From: Leptofilum sp965223285
Lineage (GTDB): Bacteria > Chloroflexota > Anaerolineae > Promineifilales > Promineifilaceae
Direction: 5' to 3'
DNA: 64,000 nt
Assembly (NCBI RefSeq): GCF_965223285.1
Contig: NZ_OZ244997.1
Coordinates: 2,542,001 to 2,606,000, forward strand
Part shown: piece after piece, positions 1-8,718 of the stretch
Numbering within the stretch: the first letter of the stretch is position 1
How the letters are laid out: every line of letters begins with the position of its first letter
The notes under the pieces: model-generated
What the model was told of the DNA's origin: nothing
Databases searched by the model: none
The model's input: the letters and a program-made list of their open reading frames with translations, nothing else
Translations under genes and position numbers: made by a program

Positions 1-1
1 A

Positions 2-730
2 GAGATCGAATATTTCTTTGACCCAGAGCAAGCTGGGTGGCAAACACTGTTTGCAGAGTGGCAGCAGCGGATGTGGGAGTTTGTGGTCAACACGCTGGGC
101 GTGCGCGAGGAAAATCTACGCTGGCGACGCCATTCAGACAAAGAACGCAGCCATTACAGCCGCGAAACATATGATCTGGATTACCGCTTCCCCTTTGGCT
201 TCAAGGAGCTGTGGGGCGTGGCCTACCGCACCGATTATGATTTACAGCAGCATATCCAACATGCTGGCGCAAAACTCAACTACAAAGATCCGTTCACAGG
301 CAAACAGTTTGTGCCGCACGTCATTGAGCCAGCCGTCGGTATTAACCGCCTCTTTTTGATGCTGCTATGTGATGCATATTGGCAGGATGCAGAGAATAAG
401 CGAACCGTGTTGCGTTTTAAGCCTGAACTTGCGCCTTATAAAACGGCCGTCTTCCCCCTCCTCCGCAATAAGCCAGAACTCGTACAAAAAGCGCAAGCTG
501 TCTACCAACTAGTTGCCCCGCACCACACCACCACCTGGGACGACCGGGGCAACATCGGCAAACGGTATTACTACCAGGATGAAATCGGCACGCCGTTTTG
601 CATTACCATTGATTTCGAGACCCTGGAAACCAACACCGTCACCGTCCGCCACCGCGACACCACCGCCCAAGACCGCGTCAATGTTGACCAGTTGCTAAGC
701 TACCTGCAAAATCAACTAAATCTTACCTAA
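2..730 (+). CDS. glyS: glycyl-tRNA synthetase, C-terminal part (gene starts before the window)
   Basis: Class II glycyl-tRNA synthetase of the homodimeric bacterial/eukaryotic type, charging tRNA-Gly. The visible 242 residues begin at the conserved EIEYFFDP segment and run through the motif 3 region (EPAVGINRLFLMLL) and the anticodon-binding domain (KPELAPYKTAVFPLL, then the DEIGTPFCITID strand) to a normal end at TAA. The reading frame is open to the left edge, so the start and motifs 1 and 2 lie outside. One ACGGCCGT palindrome (443-450) sits inside the gene and encodes Thr-Ala-Val. The next gene faces it tail to tail. Family identity is very secure; only the 5' part is missing. Confidence 0.95.
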   Translation, partial: EIEYFFDPEQAGWQTLFAEWQQRMWEFVVNTLGVREENLRWRRHSDKERSHYSRETYDLDYRFPFGFKELWGVAYRTDYDLQQHIQHAGAKLNYKDPFTGKQFVPHVIEPAVGINRLFLMLLCDAYWQDAENKRTVLRFKPELAPYKTAVFPLLRNKPELVQKAQAVYQLVAPHHTTTWDDRGNIGKRYYYQDEIGTPFCITIDFETLETNTVTVRHRDTTAQDRVNVDQLLSYLQNQLNLT

Positions 731-791
731 ACTTGAGGAGAAAGCATCCTCAGATGCGTCTCTGCAAAAGTCCGTTCGCATCTGAGGATGC

Positions 792-1117
792 TCACTCCTC
801 AGTGGGGAGAGTTTGGAGAAACTGTTGGGCTTGGTGGCGTACGGCCGTTCGCTCCGCATCATCCAAATAGCGCAAATCCAACACGTTGCGCCCCAGGCGC
901 GGATTGGCGCGCAGAGTAGTCTCATGCTGTAGTAAAAAGTTCCAGTAGAGAAAGTTAAATGGACAGGCATATGGTACGGCTGTTTGCGGGTGCGGGCTGC
1001 GCTTTGCACCAGCAGCACCCGCACATTTTGCCGCCCCACAGCTTCATCAGCCGCTTGCAAAGCTGGATGGTTTTCAAGAAGCTGATCGCCTAGAATCCAG
1101 ACGGCCGTTTCAGCCAC
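792..1117 (-). pseudogene. photolyase/cryptochrome-related protein, internally deleted remnant
   Basis: From a GTG at 1117 the minus strand encodes a typical N-terminus of the deoxyribodipyrimidine photolyase-related family: VWILGDQLLENHPAL, then LLVQSAARTRKQPYH. Immediately afterwards, in a different frame, comes a typical C-terminus of the same family (CPFNFLYWNFLLQHE, NPRLGRNVLDLRYL) ending at TGA 792-794. The whole middle, some 380 residues in intact relatives, is gone and the two ends are fused out of frame near 960. Only about 100 of roughly 500 residues remain, so no folded enzyme is possible. It starts 3 bp beyond the stop of the selenoprotein candidate, so both were probably co-transcribed. 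An assembly deletion is the alternative. Confidence 0.85.
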
Positions 1118-1119
1118 AG

Positions 1120-1821
1120 CTACAGCCCCGATTCATCAAACTCGCGCACAGCCTTGGGGCCGCTGCGTGCCAAGCCTTCGTAAAACCCTTCTCGGTCAGA
1201 TTCTCGATAATCGATCCGCTGAACGTTAAAAGGCACCAGCTTGTCGCCATTGCGCCGCCGTGCCAACATCTCCAAATAATAATCCAACGCATTCCGCACG
1301 CTGTGAACATCCGTCCAATCAGATTTGTACACCGGAACGGCCGCACGGTTGAAAATCCAAGTCATGTTGGGCATGGAGCCAAAAGTACGATGGCAAGCCC
1401 CGTCTATCCCGTCCAGCAAAATTGGCCGCGTGACGCCGTACACCGACTGCATCGCCCTGGCGTGTTCCGTTTTTTGGACCATCGAGGTAAGGTGCGGGTA
1501 ATACTCCCCTGGATGGGCTTCATTGGTGTATAAAAATATCGACCCAACTTTCTTACTAGCATACGCATCAGCCAGCGCATTCATGGATGGCGACGCCATC
1601 CCACAATAGGGTCAGGTAAAGCTGCCAAACTCCACCACTGTGAAGCGATTGGCCGTAAAAATCTGGCTGAGGCTCGTTTCGTTGCCATCCAAATGCCACA
1701 GCGGGAAATCTGGGGCAGTTTCCCCCAGGGGTGGGCTCCCCGCAAAATTCATCCACGGGGCAACGTTATCTTCTGTAAATTCTGCATAGTTGTATGCAGT
1801 AATTAAATCGGCCGTAATCAT
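1120..1821 (-). CDS. candidate selenoprotein, iodothyronine-deiodinase/redoxin-like, UxxC motif
   Basis: A thioredoxin-fold protein of 233 residues if the in-frame TGA at 1612-1614 is read as selenocysteine (residue 70). Start ATG 1821 follows TAGGAG. Before the TGA lie APDFPLWHLDG and FTVVEFGSFT; directly after it come Pro-Tyr-Cys-Gly, giving Sec-Pro-Tyr-Cys, a UxxC version of the redox CxxC. This matches the deiodinase family pattern, where the segment FGS-x-T-U/C-P holds the catalytic residue. The downstream half continues with IFLYTNEAHPGE, which resembles the EAHP region of that family, then GVTRPILLDGIDG and MPNMTWIFNR. Both halves share one frame, with no other stop. A hairpin just after the TGA fits a bacterial SECIS. 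The likely role is a Sec-dependent peroxiredoxin/oxidoreductase; a real deiodinase activity is not implied. The alternative is a nonsense-mutated Cys homologue. Confidence 0.82.
1585..1601 (-). promoter_or_regulatory. putative bacterial SECIS hairpin of the deiodinase-like gene
   Basis: On the minus strand the sequence GGATGGC-GTC-GCCATCC forms a perfect 7-bp stem with a GUC apical loop, inside the coding sequence. Seventeen nucleotides separate the TGA from the first loop base, inside the 16-37 range used for bacterial SECIS elements, and the loop begins with the expected G followed by U. Function is inferred from position and shape. Confidence 0.65.
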
Positions 1822-2171
1822 AAATACTCCTAAACAGATTGGCTGCTCCCGCAGGTTGCTTTGGTCAAGCCAGGAGTTACACGCAAACCGTAGAAAGTCG
1901 TTTGAAAATCTAAGGACAATTTCTGGGTGGTTTGCTCAACTAAAAGCAGGGGAAATCGCTCCCATTACTTCGAAATAATTTCCCGCTTTTATTCAAAAAC
2001 AAGGACAATGTATCCTCATTTTAGCAACATTCCGCTAGATGACGAAGCAAGAAATCACAAAAATTTAGATTAATTGTAGCAAAGCAAATACGGCCGTTCG
2101 TGAGCCAGCTCACATAAATCCCCCACGCCCAACGATAATCTGTAAATCACAAAAACGGTAAGGAGTATTTT
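1822..2171. other. intergenic region between divergent genes
   Basis: About 350 bp separating the minus-strand redoxin gene from the plus-strand DUF3179 gene, so promoters for both must lie here. It is AT-rich around 1970-2090 and holds one ACGGCCGT near 2090. I see no convincing -35/-10 pair, RNA gene or ORF. Confidence 0.5.
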
Positions 2172-3524
2172 ATGAAACGACCATTTAGTTGGATAATTAT
2201 TTTTGGTTTGCTGCTGGCGGCTTGCCAAGCAGGCACGGCCAGCGAACCAGCCGTAGATAATATTGTAGAAACGGCCGTATCCCCCACCAATACCGACATT
2301 CCAGAGCAGTCTGAAGTAGCTGACCCCACTGAAGAACCAGAACCGGAGGAACCAGAGCAAGAGGAATCTGAAGAAATGGAAGAAGAACCAACCGCAACCC
2401 CGGAAAGCAGTGAAGAGAGCGACCCAGTTACCCAAGCCAACGGGACCGAACTGTTCACCACTGATGACCGAAGCGATAGACTTGCCTCGCTCACCCGCGA
2501 TTGGAACACCAACTGGAATTTACGCACCATCAGCACGGATGAACTGCTCTCTGGCGGGCCACCCCGCGACGGCATTCCTTCCATCGACAACCCACAGTTT
2601 ATCTTCCCCGATGCGGCCGAAGCATGGCTGGCTGGCAACGAACCGGTTATTGCTGTTGAATTCAACGGGGATGCTCGCGCCTACCCGCTGCAAATCCTCA
2701 CCTGGCATGAGATTGTGAATGATGAAGTTGGCGGTGTGCCACTCATTGTTACTTTTTGCCCACTGTGCAACTCCGCCATCGTGTTCGAGCGCACGCTGGA
2801 CGGCGAACCAGTGGAATTTGGCACTTCTGGCTTGCTGCGCAACTCTGATTTGGTGATGTACGATCGCAAAACGGAAACGCTGTGGCAACAATTCACTGGT
2901 GAAGGGCTTATTGGCGATAAGGCTGGTGAGCAGCTTACCTTCTTGGCCTCAGCCATCATCAGCTTTGATGATTTCAGGGCAGCCCATCCAGACGGCGTGG
3001 TTTTGTCGCAGGATACGGGCTTTTCTCGAAATTACGGCCGTAATCCCTACGCCGGTTATGACACTGTTGGCAACAACCCCTTCTTGTTCGATGGCGAATT
3101 AGATGAGCGCTTGCCTGCCGTGGCGCGCGTTGTCACCGTCTCGCTGCCGGACAGCACCGACATTGCCTACCCGCTAGATGTTTTGTTTGAGCAAGGTGTG
3201 ATCAACGACGTGCGCGGCGAGCAAAATGTGGCCGTCTTCCACGTGGGCGGCACGGCCAGTGCCCTGGGTGCGGCCGTCATTGCCGATGCCGAGGATGTGG
3301 GCGCAACGGGCGTATTTGATCCCGTCGTGGATGGCCAACTGCTCACTTTCCGCAAAGATGGGGAATTGATCATCGACAATGAAACGGGCAGCACCTGGAA
3401 CATCGTTGGGCAAGCCATTGACGGTGAATTGGCCGGGCAGCAGCTCCAGCGCATCGTCCACGGCGACCATTTCTGGTTCTCTTGGGCAGCTTTTAAGCCA
3501 GATACCATTATTTACCAACCATAA
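2172..3524 (+). CDS. DUF3179 domain lipoprotein
   Basis: A 450-residue exported protein of the DUF3179 family (function unknown). The start follows AAGGAGTATTTT. The N-terminus is a lipoprotein signal (Lys-Arg, hydrophobic run, lipobox LLLAAC at about residues 13-18), then a long acidic Glu/Pro/Thr-rich linker (about 20-85), then the conserved domain from about 95 to 445. Recognisable family segments are ARAYPLQILTWHEIVND, the Cys pair in TFCPLCNSAIVF, LLRNSDLVMYDR, and TGFSRNYGRNPY. The FCPLC motif could bind a metal or form a disulfide; this is inference. It stands alone in its orientation with a heptad-repeat hairpin after it, and is followed by other secreted lipoproteins, suggesting an envelope gene cluster. 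Confidence 0.88.
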   Translation: MKRPFSWIIIFGLLLAACQAGTASEPAVDNIVETAVSPTNTDIPEQSEVADPTEEPEPEEPEQEESEEMEEEPTATPESSEESDPVTQANGTELFTTDDRSDRLASLTRDWNTNWNLRTISTDELLSGGPPRDGIPSIDNPQFIFPDAAEAWLAGNEPVIAVEFNGDARAYPLQILTWHEIVNDEVGGVPLIVTFCPLCNSAIVFERTLDGEPVEFGTSGLLRNSDLVMYDRKTETLWQQFTGEGLIGDKAGEQLTFLASAIISFDDFRAAHPDGVVLSQDTGFSRNYGRNPYAGYDTVGNNPFLFDGELDERLPAVARVVTVSLPDSTDIAYPLDVLFEQGVINDVRGEQNVAVFHVGGTASALGAAVIADAEDVGATGVFDPVVDGQLLTFRKDGELIIDNETGSTWNIVGQAIDGELAGQQLQRIVHGDHFWFSWAAFKPDTIIYQP

Positions 3525-3528
3525 AAAT

Positions 3529-3583
3529 AGAGACTGGAGATTAGAGACTAAAAATCTCCAATCTCCTCATCTCCAATCTCCAC
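3529..3583 (+). repeat. STRR-like heptad repeat, hairpin-forming
   Basis: Heptad units of the type GAGACTG-GAGATTA-GAGACTA, followed after a short spacer by the complementary TCTCCAA-TCTCC units, so the locus can fold back. The same family recurs near 10103, 39312, 49483 and inside mutS at 58435. It lies just after the DUF3179 stop and may serve as a terminator. Confidence 0.75.
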
Positions 3584-3590
3584 AGTTCCC

Positions 3591-3851
3591 ATGTCTGACC
3601 GTCCCCTGTGGCGACTGCTCCTCGACTTGAAAGCAGCCGTTCCACCCCAACCACCCCTCACCTGCGCCGAATGTTTTGCCCTGTTGGAATATTTAGCGGA
3701 AGCGTTGAGCGCAGAAACGGCCGTTGACCATCAAGAACAACTCCAATCTGCCATCCAGAAACACCTCACCGTTTGCCCCAACTGCCGTGCCGCCTATGAA
3801 AAGCGGTTGGCACAAATGGAGCAACTGTATCGGCTGCTAAACAAACCATGA
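3591..3851 (+). CDS. small Cys-rich zinc-finger-like protein (anti-sigma-type fold)
   Basis: An 86-residue protein with two cysteine pairs spaced like a small zinc-binding helical module: TCAECFALLEYL near residue 24 and HLTVCPNCRAAYEK near 65, with His residues between. This arrangement resembles the zinc-binding N-terminal domains of anti-sigma factors and related short membrane-less proteins in Chloroflexota, but I do not recognise a named family. No clear ribosome site precedes the ATG, which follows directly on the heptad repeat. Regular codon use and an in-frame ACGGCCGT (Thr-Ala-Val) support that it is real. It lies 52 bp before the lysyl-oxidase-like gene and might be co-transcribed with it. 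Confidence 0.6.
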   Translation: MSDRPLWRLLLDLKAAVPPQPPLTCAECFALLEYLAEALSAETAVDHQEQLQSAIQKHLTVCPNCRAAYEKRLAQMEQLYRLLNKP

Positions 3852-3903
3852 GGAACCGCCAACCACTTTGAAGCGCATCATCACTGTGGGTAAAATCATC
3901 CCC

Positions 3904-5937
3904 ATGAATAAATTGATGCGCTTTGCCACTGGTTTTTGCTTCATCTTCCTCATCTTAGCCGTAAGCTGCAGCTCGGAACCACCGCTGGAAGAAGCCAGTG
4001 ATGCTGATGTAAGCTCCACCAGTACGGCCGTTTCCCCAACCACCGAATCTACTGAAGGCACACCCCTGCCGCCGCCCGCCGTCGCTACCACCCTGCCCAC
4101 CAGCACCCCCCCCGTTGTTGAAGAAACCACAACCGCAAGCGGCTTTATCCTCTCCCCCATCGGCGAGGAGGGTGCACTGGTTAGCCTGACGCTCAACAGT
4201 CAGGTGGGCATCTTGCTCGATGAGTACCCGGAAGAAATGCGGGGCGAAGTTGCCGACGCGCTGGCGGCCGAATCAGACGCTTTCTGGGTAGAGCTGGCCC
4301 AGCGGCAGGTAGCCCTCACCCACAATCGATTGCATTTTCGGCCGTTTTTCTATGCCAACAAAGGCCAACTCCCCCTGCCGCCACAGAGCCTCTGGCACAT
4401 TGAGCTAACCGGCGAACCAACGCGCCAAACCATCAACGGCCATGAATTCATCTTGATTGATTACAGTTTCAGCGGCACCCTGCTCACCGGGCAAGATGAA
4501 CCGGGCAAGGCAGAACCTGCCCTGGCCGAAGTGGGCGGCATCTGGGATGAACCGTTCATCTTGCCACCCGATCCTACACAGTTGCTCCAGCGCACGGGCA
4601 ATGCCTGCATCAACGAAGGCGGCTTCCCCCCCAACAGCTACGACTCTGAAAATGTAGACATCTTCTACGATTACACCTGCACCGCCGACAGCGGCGGCGC
4701 GGCGGGCTGCCATCGCACCATCCTGCCCGCGCTCTCCTGCCTGCAAGCATTGAACGGGACTGTGGGGACGGTGGAAACGGCCGTTCGCTTCCAGCGACTC
4801 GAATGGGATGAAGATTTGGCAAACCAAATACGGATTGGCGAAGTAGTCTCCGAAGATGCTCCCGACCTGCTGGTCGTCAGCGAAGATTTGCAAAATTACC
4901 GCGTCGTTTACCGCTACTTTCCCTCCAACAGTTGTGCTCTGGCTGAAGGCTGCGTCAACGGCACCGGCTGGCGGCGGCTGCTTCAGTTTGACGCCACCGC
5001 CCACAATTTAGGCGCAGCCCCGCTGGATATTGGCCCCGTGGTGGCGGAAAATCCGCTCACCAATATGCTGGAATACAATAGTTGCCACGCTCATTTTCAC
5101 TTCCAAAATTATGGTGAATTTCAGCTTGGCACCACCAGCCAGCCCAGCAAGCAAGCATTTTGCGTCGAAAGCACCAGCCGCTTCAGCAACAACGAGCTGT
5201 CGCCGCTGACCCACGACTTTAGCTGCACCAACCAGGGCATCCAGGCAGGCTGGGTAGATGAGTACGGCGCAGGGCTGGATTGCCAATGGATCGACATCAC
5301 CGACCTTGAAATCGCAGGAGAAGGCACGGAACTACCACTGAGCTTCCGCTTCAACACGGAACAATTTTTGTGTGAAGGGTACCCAGTGCTGGACGAGGCG
5401 GGGCAGCCCGTCTTTGAACCGAGCGGCTTGCGCAACAGCGATGGTCTGCCCATTAGCCGTCCCCAATGTGACTTTGTAGACGATTGGGACGCGACGAACA
5501 GCGGCACAGAAACCGTAACCATTCCGGCAACGGGCAGCTTCGTCACGCAGCCGTGTGCCAGCAGCGAACACGGACCAAGAAGAAATTGTGGCTTTACGGC
5601 CGTTCCCCTTCCCAATTTGCCCGAAGCTAGCGACCCAGAAGAGCCATCTCTCCGCTGCACACCCGGCAGCACGGTGCAGCTCAGTTGCACAATTGAAGGG
5701 GATGCGGAACAGGTGGTGCGCCTTTGCGAAACCAGTGCAGCACTAGGCGTTGGCACCGCCTGCACCTTTACCGATTCGCTGCTAAATCAGGTAATCTCTG
5801 GCAGTGAGGCCACGCTCAGCTTCACCTGCCCCTTCGTGCGGGATGAAAACGAACCGGGTGGTGACTACGCACTTTACTCCGCCCCCCTCTTCGCGGGCGA
5901 CGCCTTCACCCAAGTTACCTGCGCACCAGTGCAGTAA
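3904..5937 (+). CDS. lysyl oxidase-like copper protein, lipoprotein
   Basis: A 677-residue secreted protein ending in a lysyl oxidase catalytic domain. The ATG at 3904 gives a clean lipoprotein signal (MNKLMRFATG, then ILAVSC lipobox); an upstream TTG at 3868 would only add a non-signal stretch. A Thr/Pro-rich spacer follows, then a domain of unknown fold (about 85-330), then the lysyl-oxidase region: LLQFDATAHNLGAAPL, the copper motif CHAHFHFQNYGEF near residue 400, and DCQWIDITDL, all diagnostic of the family. In animals the enzyme oxidises peptidyl lysine to allysine using Cu and a lysine-tyrosylquinone; bacterial members are poorly studied and may act on envelope proteins. Several Cys-rich C-terminal segments suggest disulfides. 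Next to another exported lipoprotein. Confidence 0.88.
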   Translation: MNKLMRFATGFCFIFLILAVSCSSEPPLEEASDADVSSTSTAVSPTTESTEGTPLPPPAVATTLPTSTPPVVEETTTASGFILSPIGEEGALVSLTLNSQVGILLDEYPEEMRGEVADALAAESDAFWVELAQRQVALTHNRLHFRPFFYANKGQLPLPPQSLWHIELTGEPTRQTINGHEFILIDYSFSGTLLTGQDEPGKAEPALAEVGGIWDEPFILPPDPTQLLQRTGNACINEGGFPPNSYDSENVDIFYDYTCTADSGGAAGCHRTILPALSCLQALNGTVGTVETAVRFQRLEWDEDLANQIRIGEVVSEDAPDLLVVSEDLQNYRVVYRYFPSNSCALAEGCVNGTGWRRLLQFDATAHNLGAAPLDIGPVVAENPLTNMLEYNSCHAHFHFQNYGEFQLGTTSQPSKQAFCVESTSRFSNNELSPLTHDFSCTNQGIQAGWVDEYGAGLDCQWIDITDLEIAGEGTELPLSFRFNTEQFLCEGYPVLDEAGQPVFEPSGLRNSDGLPISRPQCDFVDDWDATNSGTETVTIPATGSFVTQPCASSEHGPRRNCGFTAVPLPNLPEASDPEEPSLRCTPGSTVQLSCTIEGDAEQVVRLCETSAALGVGTACTFTDSLLNQVISGSEATLSFTCPFVRDENEPGGDYALYSAPLFAGDAFTQVTCAPVQ

Positions 5938-5963
5938 AAAATTTGCCACAGAAGAATAAGAGA

Positions 5964-5994
5964 GACTACAAAAGTCTTTGAGACTTTTGTAGTC
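5964..5994 (+). terminator. perfect hairpin after the lysyl-oxidase-like gene
   Basis: GACTACAAAAGTCT, a TTG loop and AGACTTTTGTAGTC form a 14-bp perfect stem. There is no T tract, so it may be a repeat-derived hairpin rather than a classical intrinsic terminator. The AAAAGTCTT core recurs in the hairpin at 31473-31536. Confidence 0.55.
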
Positions 5995-6046
5995 GGGGAA
6001 TTGCGAGTTCTCCTTTTAAATCTCTGTGGCCAAAACCGGAGGATTT

Positions 6047-6703
6047 GTGAGATATTTTTTTGCCTGGTTGGGTTCCAAGCGGGCTGCCAAGCGAGACGTG
6101 GCAGAACCGGGCTGCTTGCTCGATCGTGCCGCCAACGCCAACTTGCCCGTCCCGGCGGGCGGCATTTTGCTGCACAACTTTTACGACCTATTGCTAAAAG
6201 AAAACGTCCTTAAAGAAAATGAAGGCAAGGTCACGGCTACTTCTGCCGACGCTTTGCATGAGCTGCTTTTCACCATCGCCCACTTCCCAAAAATTAACGC
6301 GCCGATGGTGGTACGGCCGTTGCATCCTAACAGCTTCGGTCCCACCCTTCCAGCCATCCAGATGGACAACCCCACCTTGCTATCAAGCTCGTTATGCGAA
6401 GGATGGTCGTCGCAAAACGGCCGTCACGATCTGCTGCTCATCACCCTGCCGAAAACAGAATTGCGGGGAACGGCCGTTACTCCCCAAAACGCCACCACAG
6501 ACCAACTTATCCAGGCAGAAACCACCACACCCCTGCCCCGTCTAACCCGCTGGCAACGCCCCGACGACAGCCTGCCGCCACACGCTCAGCGGCTGCAAAT
6601 GCTCCTGCGCGGCCTGCGCCGCACCTTTGGCGATGATGGTTGGGAAATTGAGTGGCTGGATGACGGCCGTATCTGCTGGCTGTGGGAGTTGCACCAATAT
6701 TGA
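6047..6703 (+). CDS. hypothetical protein, possible remote PEP/pyruvate-binding-like domain
   Basis: A 218-residue soluble protein. I place the start at GTG 6047 because GGAGGA lies six bases upstream; a GTG at 6026 is also open. The N-terminal part reads LLDRAANANLPVPAGGILLHNFYDLLLKE, and the C-terminus contains GDDGWEIEWLDDGRICWLWEL. Both ends recall the N-terminal nucleotide-binding domain of PEP synthase/PPDK (the VPxGF entry segment and the DIEWxxDxGxxxxLQ end), but the catalytic middle is not recognisable, so this is a weak structural guess. It contains four ACGGCCGT sites, the densest run in this part. It stands alone between repeats with about 220 bp before the next gene. Confidence 0.6.
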   Translation: MRYFFAWLGSKRAAKRDVAEPGCLLDRAANANLPVPAGGILLHNFYDLLLKENVLKENEGKVTATSADALHELLFTIAHFPKINAPMVVRPLHPNSFGPTLPAIQMDNPTLLSSSLCEGWSSQNGRHDLLLITLPKTELRGTAVTPQNATTDQLIQAETTTPLPRLTRWQRPDDSLPPHAQRLQMLLRGLRRTFGDDGWEIEWLDDGRICWLWELHQY

Positions 6704-6929
6704 CAGGTCCTTTCTTCGTTATTGAATGGTTAATATGAGCAAACACAACTCTAAATGGTAGTAGAAAGGCGGGAAATTGTGAATGGTGAATAATGAATTG
6801 TGAATTGTTGACAGGGAAAGGAGATGGTAATACGGCCGTAACCTCTTCTTAACGTGCCTGAAAGAAATTGGGGGCAAACTCCTGCTCATCATTGAAACTG
6901 ATTTGTTTCATCGAAGAAAGGAGCAGACA

Positions 6930-8621
6930 ATGTTAAATTCTCCCAATTTCACACCTTCGCCGCGTGTGCCAACGGGCTTGCAGCGAAGAATTCAGCTAAA
7001 AGAACCCCTTGTTGAGAAAACCCCAAAAATTGAACGGCCGAATCGGTTCAAATTTAACCACGATGCATTGAGCAACCTCTCCTTGCTGGATCAGGTGCTG
7101 TTTGAGCAGTTTGGGCAGGGGCCGCAGGTGCAGGTTCCTTTTGCCACGATGCACCGCGCCTTTGAGCATTTTGCGGCGATTCAACCGGAGGCCATCGCGG
7201 TGGCGCATCAAGGCGAATCCATCACCTATGGTGAGCTGGATCGGCAGGCGAACCGCTTGGCGGCGCACCTGGCCGAGCTGGGCGTGCAGACGGGCGACCA
7301 TGTGGCCCTCTTTTTGCAGCGGTCCATTCCCATGATTGTGGGCATTTTGGCCACGCTGAAGGCGGGCGCAGCGTATGTGCCGCAGCATGTCGGCGTTGCT
7401 CCAGAAGCGCATCTAAATTATGTGCTGGACGTGGCCAACATCGACGTGATTTTGACAATTTCCCGTCTGGCTGATCAGGTTCCGGTGCCAGACGGCCGTT
7501 CCCTCCTCATCGTCGACGAATTTATGCAGCAACCATTTGCTGACGAGACTGAATTTGTAGAGAGCTTTGTGCCGGAAACGGCCGTTTCCCCCCACAACAC
7601 CTGCTTCATCATCTTCACATCCGGCACGACGGGAACGCCCAACGGCGTGCAGGTGACACACGGCAACGTCGGCAATATTCTGCTCACCGCCCCCGGCAAC
7701 TTGGGCATTCAGCCAGGCATGAAGGTGGGGCAGATTCTGAGCATCGCCTTTGACATGGCCGCCTGGGAGATTTTGGGTTGCCTGGGCAATGGCGGCACGC
7801 TGATCATTCGCGGCAAAGATTTTATGAACGTGCTGCGGCAGGTGGATGTGGTGATTTCTACCCCCTCCATTTTGAGCAGCTTTGATGCCGACCAACTGCA
7901 TAACGTGAAGGCCGTGGCTGTAGCGGGTGAGCCGTGCCCGCGACCATTGGCAGACAAATGGTCCTCGTTTTGCACCTTCTACAACTCCTGCGGCCCCACT
8001 GAAGTAACGATCGTCAACACCGCCGAGCAGCATTTTCCCTGGAAAGCAGGGCTAACCATCGGTAAACCCACGCCCAACAACACGGTTTATGTTTTGGATG
8101 AAAATTTACGGTCGTTGCCCATCGGTGAGGTAGGCGAGATGTGGGCTGGCGGCGATTGTGTCTCCAAAGGATACATTGGTAACGAGGTGCTGACGGCCGA
8201 GCGGTATCGCCCCGACCCGTTTTTGGGCAACGGCCGTATGATGTTCCGCACCCGTGACTTGGGTAAATGGACGGCCGAGGGGGAGCTGGAGCATTACGGC
8301 CGTACCGATGATCAGGTAAAAATTCGCGGCTTTCGCGTAGAGCTGGACTCCGTTTCGGCCGCGCTGGAATCCACACCCAACTGTAAACGTGCCGTGGCGC
8401 TCAAGCTAGATAGCCGTGATTTGGTTGGCTTTGTCTCGCCGCGTACGGTGGATGTAGAAACGGCCAAGCAGGCGGTGGCGGATCAGTTGCCCTACTATTG
8501 CACGCCCAAATTCATCATTGATCTGGACGAGCTGCCCAAAACGCCGCGCGGCAAGATCAACAAGCGGCTGCTGCTAGAAATGGCAAAAGCACACGACGCG
8601 GCACTGGAAAGTGAGCGCTAG
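6930..8621 (+). CDS. stand-alone adenylation enzyme (AMP-dependent synthetase/ligase, NRPS A-domain type)
   Basis: A 563-residue ATP-dependent acyl/aminoacyl-adenylating enzyme. ATG 6930 is chosen because GAAAGGAG lies just upstream; 6903 lacks a site. Core A motifs are in order: ITYGELDRQANRLA near residue 105, the P-loop FTSGTTGTPNGVQVTHGN near 235, the YNSCGPTEVTI motif near 360, the YRTGD-equivalent MMFRTRDLGKW near 440, GRTDDQVKIRGFRVEL and the catalytic-lysine end LPKTPRGKINKR near 545. No carrier domain or condensation domain follows, and no PPant serine is seen. The substrate cannot be read reliably. A membrane protein with an FNR-like domain and a crotonase follow in the same direction, suggesting one small-molecule pathway. 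Confidence 0.9.
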   Translation: MLNSPNFTPSPRVPTGLQRRIQLKEPLVEKTPKIERPNRFKFNHDALSNLSLLDQVLFEQFGQGPQVQVPFATMHRAFEHFAAIQPEAIAVAHQGESITYGELDRQANRLAAHLAELGVQTGDHVALFLQRSIPMIVGILATLKAGAAYVPQHVGVAPEAHLNYVLDVANIDVILTISRLADQVPVPDGRSLLIVDEFMQQPFADETEFVESFVPETAVSPHNTCFIIFTSGTTGTPNGVQVTHGNVGNILLTAPGNLGIQPGMKVGQILSIAFDMAAWEILGCLGNGGTLIIRGKDFMNVLRQVDVVISTPSILSSFDADQLHNVKAVAVAGEPCPRPLADKWSSFCTFYNSCGPTEVTIVNTAEQHFPWKAGLTIGKPTPNNTVYVLDENLRSLPIGEVGEMWAGGDCVSKGYIGNEVLTAERYRPDPFLGNGRMMFRTRDLGKWTAEGELEHYGRTDDQVKIRGFRVELDSVSAALESTPNCKRAVALKLDSRDLVGFVSPRTVDVETAKQAVADQLPYYCTPKFIIDLDELPKTPRGKINKRLLLEMAKAHDAALESER

Positions 8622-8638
8622 AAACTGCATAAGAAATT

Positions 8639-8706
8639 AGCCACGGATTACACGGATTTTGCAGATTGGAGCATAAAAAATCTGCGAAATCTGCGGAGAA
8701 ATTGAA
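8639..8706 (+). repeat. dispersed intergenic repeat (CCACGGAT/ATCTGCG type)
   Basis: Contains GCCACGGATTACACGGATTT and, inverted, AATCTGCGAAATCTGCGG, giving a weak foldback. Similar wording (GCCACAGA..., CGCAGATT...) occurs at 17009-17073, 35056-35113, 49880-49940 and 52794-52826, indicating another family of intergenic repeats. Confidence 0.55.
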
Positions 8707-8718
8707 GGATAGTAAATC

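Noticed and set aside
7413..8033. 206-codon minus-strand frame opposite the adenylating enzyme
   Set aside because: Antisense to conserved A-domain motifs; composition typical of a shadow.
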